Positions 5,226-8,426 of a DNA stretch of 8,426 nt are shown piece after piece. A program made the position numbers and the translations under genes. Source of the stretch: Candidatus Woesearchaeota archaeon (lineage in GTDB: Archaea > Nanobdellota > Nanobdellia > Woesearchaeales > UBA12501); assembly GCA_026394915.1 (NCBI GenBank), contig JAPLZS010000224.1, positions 1-8,426 of the forward strand. The letters run 5' to 3'. Each line of letters opens with the position of its first letter. Position 1 is the first letter of the stretch. A model generated the notes under the pieces. The model ran no database searches, was not told the DNA's origin, and saw nothing but the letters and a program-made list of their open reading frames with translations.

Positions 5226-7201
5226 ATCCAATCTCAAGATTATTCAGCCACATCTTTTATGAGCAGTACAAGAATTTCAAGGTGATATTCAGGAATTTCA
5301 GCTCTCTCTTGATGCTCGTATTAGGCCCTCTCCTGCTCATACTTCTCATAGGATTTGCATTCAGCGGAACAGGCCTGCATGACATAAAGATAGGCGTCTA
5401 TTCAGAGGATTTCCAGAGCCTTGAGCCATTGCTGCAGAACATGACAGAGCTTGGCCAGGTTGTGAAATATCCATCTATCGAGAGATGCCTTTATGACTTA
5501 AGCATAGAGAAGAATCATGTTTGCATGAAATTCAGCAAGGGATTCATGCAGCAGTCTTTGAATGAGAATGCAAGCTCTAACCAAAGTTCAAATGGAAGCT
5601 CTGCTTCAAGTTCGATACCAGGCGGAGAGGTCTATCTCTATTATGACAACACGCGTCCGAAACTCTCTGATGCAATGGTGAATTCAATCAACAAATTCAT
5701 CGGCGCAAGATCAGAGGAGATAAGCCTTGTCTCTGCAAAGACAATACTTGACAACATACAATCCCTTGTCTTCTTCCTCAAATCAAAAGAGCAGGACATA
5801 ACCTCCTTGAAGCAGGAGGCATCAGGGATAAGGCAGAGCCTTGTCGAGAGAAAGGCAAAGCTGGTTGAGCTGAACAACACCTTCAAGCCGAAGTATCTCA
5901 GGATAAAGGAATTCCAGAAGAGCGCAGATTCGCAGTTCACAAAGCTTGACAGCTCATATTCCAGGATGAACCATGATTATAGCACTTACTACTCAAGGCT
6001 CTCAAAGACAAGAAGCGATCTTGTCGGGATAAGGGACATACTGAATCTCAACAGCCAGTTCCTTGTAAGATACAGCAACGGCACTTATGATCTTGTGTAC
6101 GGGCCTGAGTCTCTGGCAGGCAGCATAGATAATGGCAATGGCATGCTATACAGGCTTTCTGACTTCAATTCAACCATGTCAGACGGCAGGCTCACTCTTA
6201 CAAGAGGAAGAGAGACAGCAAGCATAAACTTGTCCCATAATGATTACCTAGCATTATCGATTGCGCAGACGATTTCAGGGATTGATTTATTGGCAAATGA
6301 CTCAAATGATTTCTTCAGCAGCGCAACATCGATCTATAAAGACCTGAACAACACAAAAACTCAGTTCAATCTCATTGTGCAGGATCTTGATGATGTCAAT
6401 TCAATGATAGACAGCGAGATGAACAACACAGACATCTACATAAGCAAGATTGACCTTGGAGTCTCAAGGATAGACAATGTGACAGCAGACCTCACAAAAG
6501 ACCTTGGAAGCCTTGAGGCGCTTGATCCTGGTCTTGCAGAGCAGCTTGTCGCGCCAATCTCAAAGTTCTTTGAGCCTATAATGAAGAAGCTTGATAACAT
6601 AACATTGCTGTTCCCTACGTTGCTGGCAATCGTGATAATATTCATCGCAATGCTCTTTGCGAACAATGTCGCACTGTCTGAGATAAACTCAAGGGCATAT
6701 TTCAGGAATCTCATCGCTCCTGTGAGCAGCATGATATACACTTCAGGCATTGTGATCACATCATTCATAGTCGTGATATTCCAGGTCTTTGTGCTGCTGG
6801 CTGTTGCGCAGTTCAGGTTCGGGATAGACATATTCTCTTATCTCGGTCCTGTGCTGCTTGTCTCTGCAGTCCTGATACTGCTGTTCATCTTTGTCGGAAT
6901 GATAATTGCATACCTGTTCAAGAGCGAGCAGGCTTCGATACTTGCAACCACTTTCCTTGCAATAGCTTTCCTCATGTTCAGTGATGTAGTCGTTCCTCTG
7001 GAGGCAATGCCGAAACTGGCATCATTCTTTGCAGCACTGAATCCGATGATAATAAGCCAGGCCATATTCAAGAAGATAATACTTTTCCATCTGCCTTTCA
7101 GCGCATGGGCATCTGAGTTCTATATATTGGCCATATATGCTGCATTTGTGCTTTGCCTGCTGCTGATAATATCATCAATCAAGAATAAGCAGAGGGTTTG
7201 A
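5222..7201 (+). CDS. ABC-2 type exporter permease with large extracytoplasmic coiled-coil domain
   Basis: This integral membrane subunit pairs with the upstream ATPase. It has the one-plus-five helix plan of ABC2_membrane_3 proteins: one helix at about 28-49, an ectodomain of roughly 410 residues (51-461), then helices at about 462-483, 505-528, 537-561, 570-592 and 632-652. The ectodomain has a Ser/Asn-rich linker at 114-131, followed by heptad-like helices at about 170-270 and 370-430 that suggest coiled coil, recalling YhgE/Pip-type exporters. Thirteen N-X-S/T sequons (N73, 116, 120, 124, 218, 286, 316, 336, 359, 376, 401, 419, 459) lie in it and none C-terminal to it. GGAGGGG at 5211-5217 precedes the ATG by 4 nt within the ATPase coding end. 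Substrate is unknown; lipid, polysaccharide or peptide export are all possible for this class. Confidence 0.9.
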   Translation: MNPISRLFSHIFYEQYKNFKVIFRNFSSLLMLVLGPLLLILLIGFAFSGTGLHDIKIGVYSEDFQSLEPLLQNMTELGQVVKYPSIERCLYDLSIEKNHVCMKFSKGFMQQSLNENASSNQSSNGSSASSSIPGGEVYLYYDNTRPKLSDAMVNSINKFIGARSEEISLVSAKTILDNIQSLVFFLKSKEQDITSLKQEASGIRQSLVERKAKLVELNNTFKPKYLRIKEFQKSADSQFTKLDSSYSRMNHDYSTYYSRLSKTRSDLVGIRDILNLNSQFLVRYSNGTYDLVYGPESLAGSIDNGNGMLYRLSDFNSTMSDGRLTLTRGRETASINLSHNDYLALSIAQTISGIDLLANDSNDFFSSATSIYKDLNNTKTQFNLIVQDLDDVNSMIDSEMNNTDIYISKIDLGVSRIDNVTADLTKDLGSLEALDPGLAEQLVAPISKFFEPIMKKLDNITLLFPTLLAIVIIFIAMLFANNVALSEINSRAYFRNLIAPVSSMIYTSGIVITSFIVVIFQVFVLLAVAQFRFGIDIFSYLGPVLLVSAVLILLFIFVGMIIAYLFKSEQASILATTFLAIAFLMFSDVVVPLEAMPKLASFFAALNPMIISQAIFKKIILFHLPFSAWASEFYILAIYAAFVLCLLLIISSIKNKQRV

Positions 7202-7211
7202 ACTGCATCCT

Positions 7212-7249
7212 ACCTCAAACCTTCCGGAAGAAATGGCATTTCTTGAGGT
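7212..7249 (+). terminator. Hairpin downstream of the exporter operon
   Basis: AAGAAATG-G-CATTTCTT (7228-7244) is a near-perfect inverted repeat. A second pair of arms, ACCTCAA (7212-7218) and TTGAGGT (7243-7249), can extend the stem across a roughly 9-nt bulge containing the palindrome TTCCGGAA. It begins 11 bp after the permease stop. A 3'-end or RNA-stability role is inferred; no long T tract follows. Confidence 0.4.
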
Positions 7250-7269
7250 TCTCTTCGGTAAAATAGAAA

Positions 7270-7281
7270 AGTTTATATACA
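7270..7281 (+). promoter_or_regulatory. TATA-type promoter of the secreted-protein gene
   Basis: AGTTTATATACA, preceded by an A-rich BRE-like stretch, predicts initiation near 7302 and an untranslated leader of about 65 nt before the ATG at 7369. Unlike the other promoters here it is not at leaderless distance. GAGG at 7358-7361 would serve as ribosome binding site. Confidence 0.5.
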
Positions 7282-7368
7282 TCTGATGCATACAAAGGCT
7301 TAGGGGTTGTTAGTAGGGTATTCATCAGTAAATCCGCGAATAGAGAACATGATGAATGAGGCGTTAAA

Positions 7369-8112
7369 ATGAGGAACAATCCCTATATTGTATCAGTGAT
7401 TTCTTTTATCAGCATAGCTTTTCTTTTTATGGTCTCTGCTGGAACAGCTTATGCTGTTGACTCAATAAATCATTATGCTTATCTTTCGCTTGAAGGAGAT
7501 TCAAACAGCCTGTATAATCTCACTGATCTAAGCCCGTCTTCAGATCCAAGCTACCTTTGCACTTCAGATGCAGGAGATGGAACAGGATGCTTTAGCAGGT
7601 ACATGGAAAAAGGATTGAGCTTATTTGATGTCTATGATGATTCAGGAAACTCTCTGGGAACAATGACGCTTGACGGCGTTGTATTTGCAACATTGAATGA
7701 GGATGGAACTTTCTCAGGCGATAATGTAATGATGTGGGGAAATGCAGACTTGAATCTTGTTTATGATAATGTGACTTATAATAATACTTATGGTATTGTC
7801 CTTGAATATTGGGGGCCCGCATCTTCGGCATTCGCTCTCCTGAACTACCCTGACCTCAATGTGACTCAGTTCAATGTTGACATGACTAAGCTTATTTCAG
7901 AGAACAAGATAATAATCACAGGACAGAATGATACTGTTGTGCAGAGCCTTGAAGACAGCAGGGATTATGAGATTAATGTTGATGGGCTTGGTGAGATTGG
8001 ATTCCTTAATGTGACAGAATCTCTTGAAAGCGCATTGACAGACAAGCCTGACCTCAATATGCATGGGGCAAGGCATGGCAGAACACCACATCAAATAAAT
8101 TTTATAGGATAA
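7369..8112 (+). CDS. Secreted protein of unknown function, N-terminal part (zero frame)
   Basis: The protein starts with a Sec-type signal peptide: MRNN, a hydrophobic core at about 7-23, and a probable cleavage after AYA (27-29). The mature part is Asp/Asn/Ser-rich and looks beta-structured, with DADGxG-like turns and several N-X-S/T sequons (NLT, NVT, NNT, NDT), fitting an exported, glycosylated archaeal protein. I do not recognise this domain. An in-frame stop just upstream fixes the ATG at 7369. The zero frame ends at 8110-8112, but its last residues (HGARHGRTPHQINF) look unlike the rest, while the -1 frame continues naturally from about 8064 into a metal-binding motif. The intact product was therefore probably longer and the frame is interrupted by an indel, or read by -1 frameshifting. 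It has its own promoter, separate from the exporter operon. Confidence 0.75.
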   Translation: MRNNPYIVSVISFISIAFLFMVSAGTAYAVDSINHYAYLSLEGDSNSLYNLTDLSPSSDPSYLCTSDAGDGTGCFSRYMEKGLSLFDVYDDSGNSLGTMTLDGVVFATLNEDGTFSGDNVMMWGNADLNLVYDNVTYNNTYGIVLEYWGPASSAFALLNYPDLNVTQFNVDMTKLISENKIIITGQNDTVVQSLEDSRDYEINVDGLGEIGFLNVTESLESALTDKPDLNMHGARHGRTPHQINFIG

Positions 8113-8426
8113 TCTATGGCTATGTGACAGAAGAGTATGTTGATGCAGATAATGATTCATATTACTCTGATGTAGACTGCAATGATTCAGATGCAGCGAT
8201 ACATCCAGCAGCATCTGATGATACTAATGACGGGATTGATAATGACTGCAATGGAGCTGTTGATGAAGGTTATTCTGCGCCGTCTGATGATGGCGACGAT
8301 GACAGCGGAAGCGATGGAGGAACAGCATACTCGCCTCCTTCAAACATACTCCAGGCAGACATACCCCAGAAAGTGATCCCAGTTGAAGCTACTCCAGTGC
8401 AGCCCGCTCAAAATAAGGCTGCAATC
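8052..8426 (+). pseudogene. Continuation of the secreted protein in the -1 frame: MopE-type metal-binding motif (runs off window)
   Basis: This frame is open from 8052 to the window end. From 8064 it reads WGKAWQNTTSNKFYRIIYGY, then DADNDSYYSDVDCNDSDAAI and DGIDNDCNGAVDEGY. The pattern DxDxDxYYxDxDCND...DGIDNDCNGxVDEG is the MopE/Cu-binding (PF11617-like) repeat seen in secreted and S-layer-associated proteins, where Asp/Asn side chains and a Cys pair are thought to hold Ca or Cu. It is followed by an acidic Asp/Gly/Ser linker and a Pro/Ala/Val/Gln-rich stretch, typical of a stalk or spacer before a further domain or a membrane anchor beyond the window. No credible start codon, signal peptide or promoter precedes it in this frame. 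It must therefore be the downstream part of the gene beginning at 7369. Pseudogene, sequencing error and programmed frameshift all remain possible. Confidence 0.65.

Noticed and set aside
7349..7372. Seven-codon frame ATGATGAATGAGG... overlapping the start of the secreted-protein gene as a regulatory leader peptide
   Set aside because: It has no clear ribosome binding site of its own, and the GAGG inside it is better explained as the ribosome binding site of the main gene.
7897..8214. Minus-strand frame at 7897-8214 and the similar one at 7592-7831
   Set aside because: They are His/Leu/Tyr-rich complements of the Asp/Asn-rich secreted-protein gene, with no promoter.
8182..8376. Met-rich 64-codon frame at 8182-8376
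   Set aside because: It overlaps the frame carrying the clear MopE-type motif and has the low-complexity look of an out-of-frame reading of Asp/Asn codons.

Overview
The window looks like chromosomal DNA of an archaeon, most probably a small-genome DPANN-type lineage (Woesearchaeota/Pacearchaeota-like; this placement is inference). The evidence is a transketolase split into two genes, AT-rich TATA boxes about 25-30 bp upstream of several start codons (leaderless transcripts), Shine-Dalgarno sites mainly at genes inside operons, heavy use of ATA/AGG/AGA codons, N-X-S/T-rich extracytoplasmic proteins, and a MopE-type Asp/Asn metal-binding motif. No rRNA, tRNA or CRISPR array was found.

Layout: (1) 1-2696, minus strand, central carbon metabolism. 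It holds the 5' part of a bacterial-type cofactor-independent phosphoglycerate mutase with an unusual basic N-terminal tail, a 58-aa orphan small protein, and a two-gene transketolase operon (N half then C half, 16 bp apart). (2) 2697-3354, a decayed locus. A PIN-domain (VapC-like) gene on the minus strand and a Lys-rich small gene on the plus strand run into each other at about 2887, and both appear to have lost their 3' parts. (3) 3319-4389, an accessory plus-strand cassette. A ribbon-helix-helix regulator gene disrupted by two frameshifts lies behind a promoter carrying three TTACCA repeats at exact 10-bp spacing. It is followed by a translationally coupled small HNH nuclease gene and a very AT-rich PD-(D/E)XK nuclease gene. 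(4) 4475-7249, an ABC exporter operon. The ATPase and permease overlap by four bases, and the permease has a roughly 400-residue, Asn-sequon-rich, coiled-coil ectodomain. (5) 7271-8426, a secreted protein with a signal peptide whose reading frame shifts by -1 before a MopE-type metal-binding motif; it runs off the window.

The most novel material is the RHH/HNH/PD-(D/E)XK cassette with its operator, the PIN junction, and the -1 frame change in the secreted protein, where an in-phase A_AAT_TTT slippery heptamer sits 6 bp upstream of the zero-frame stop codon. All family calls come from reading motifs by eye; no database search was run.
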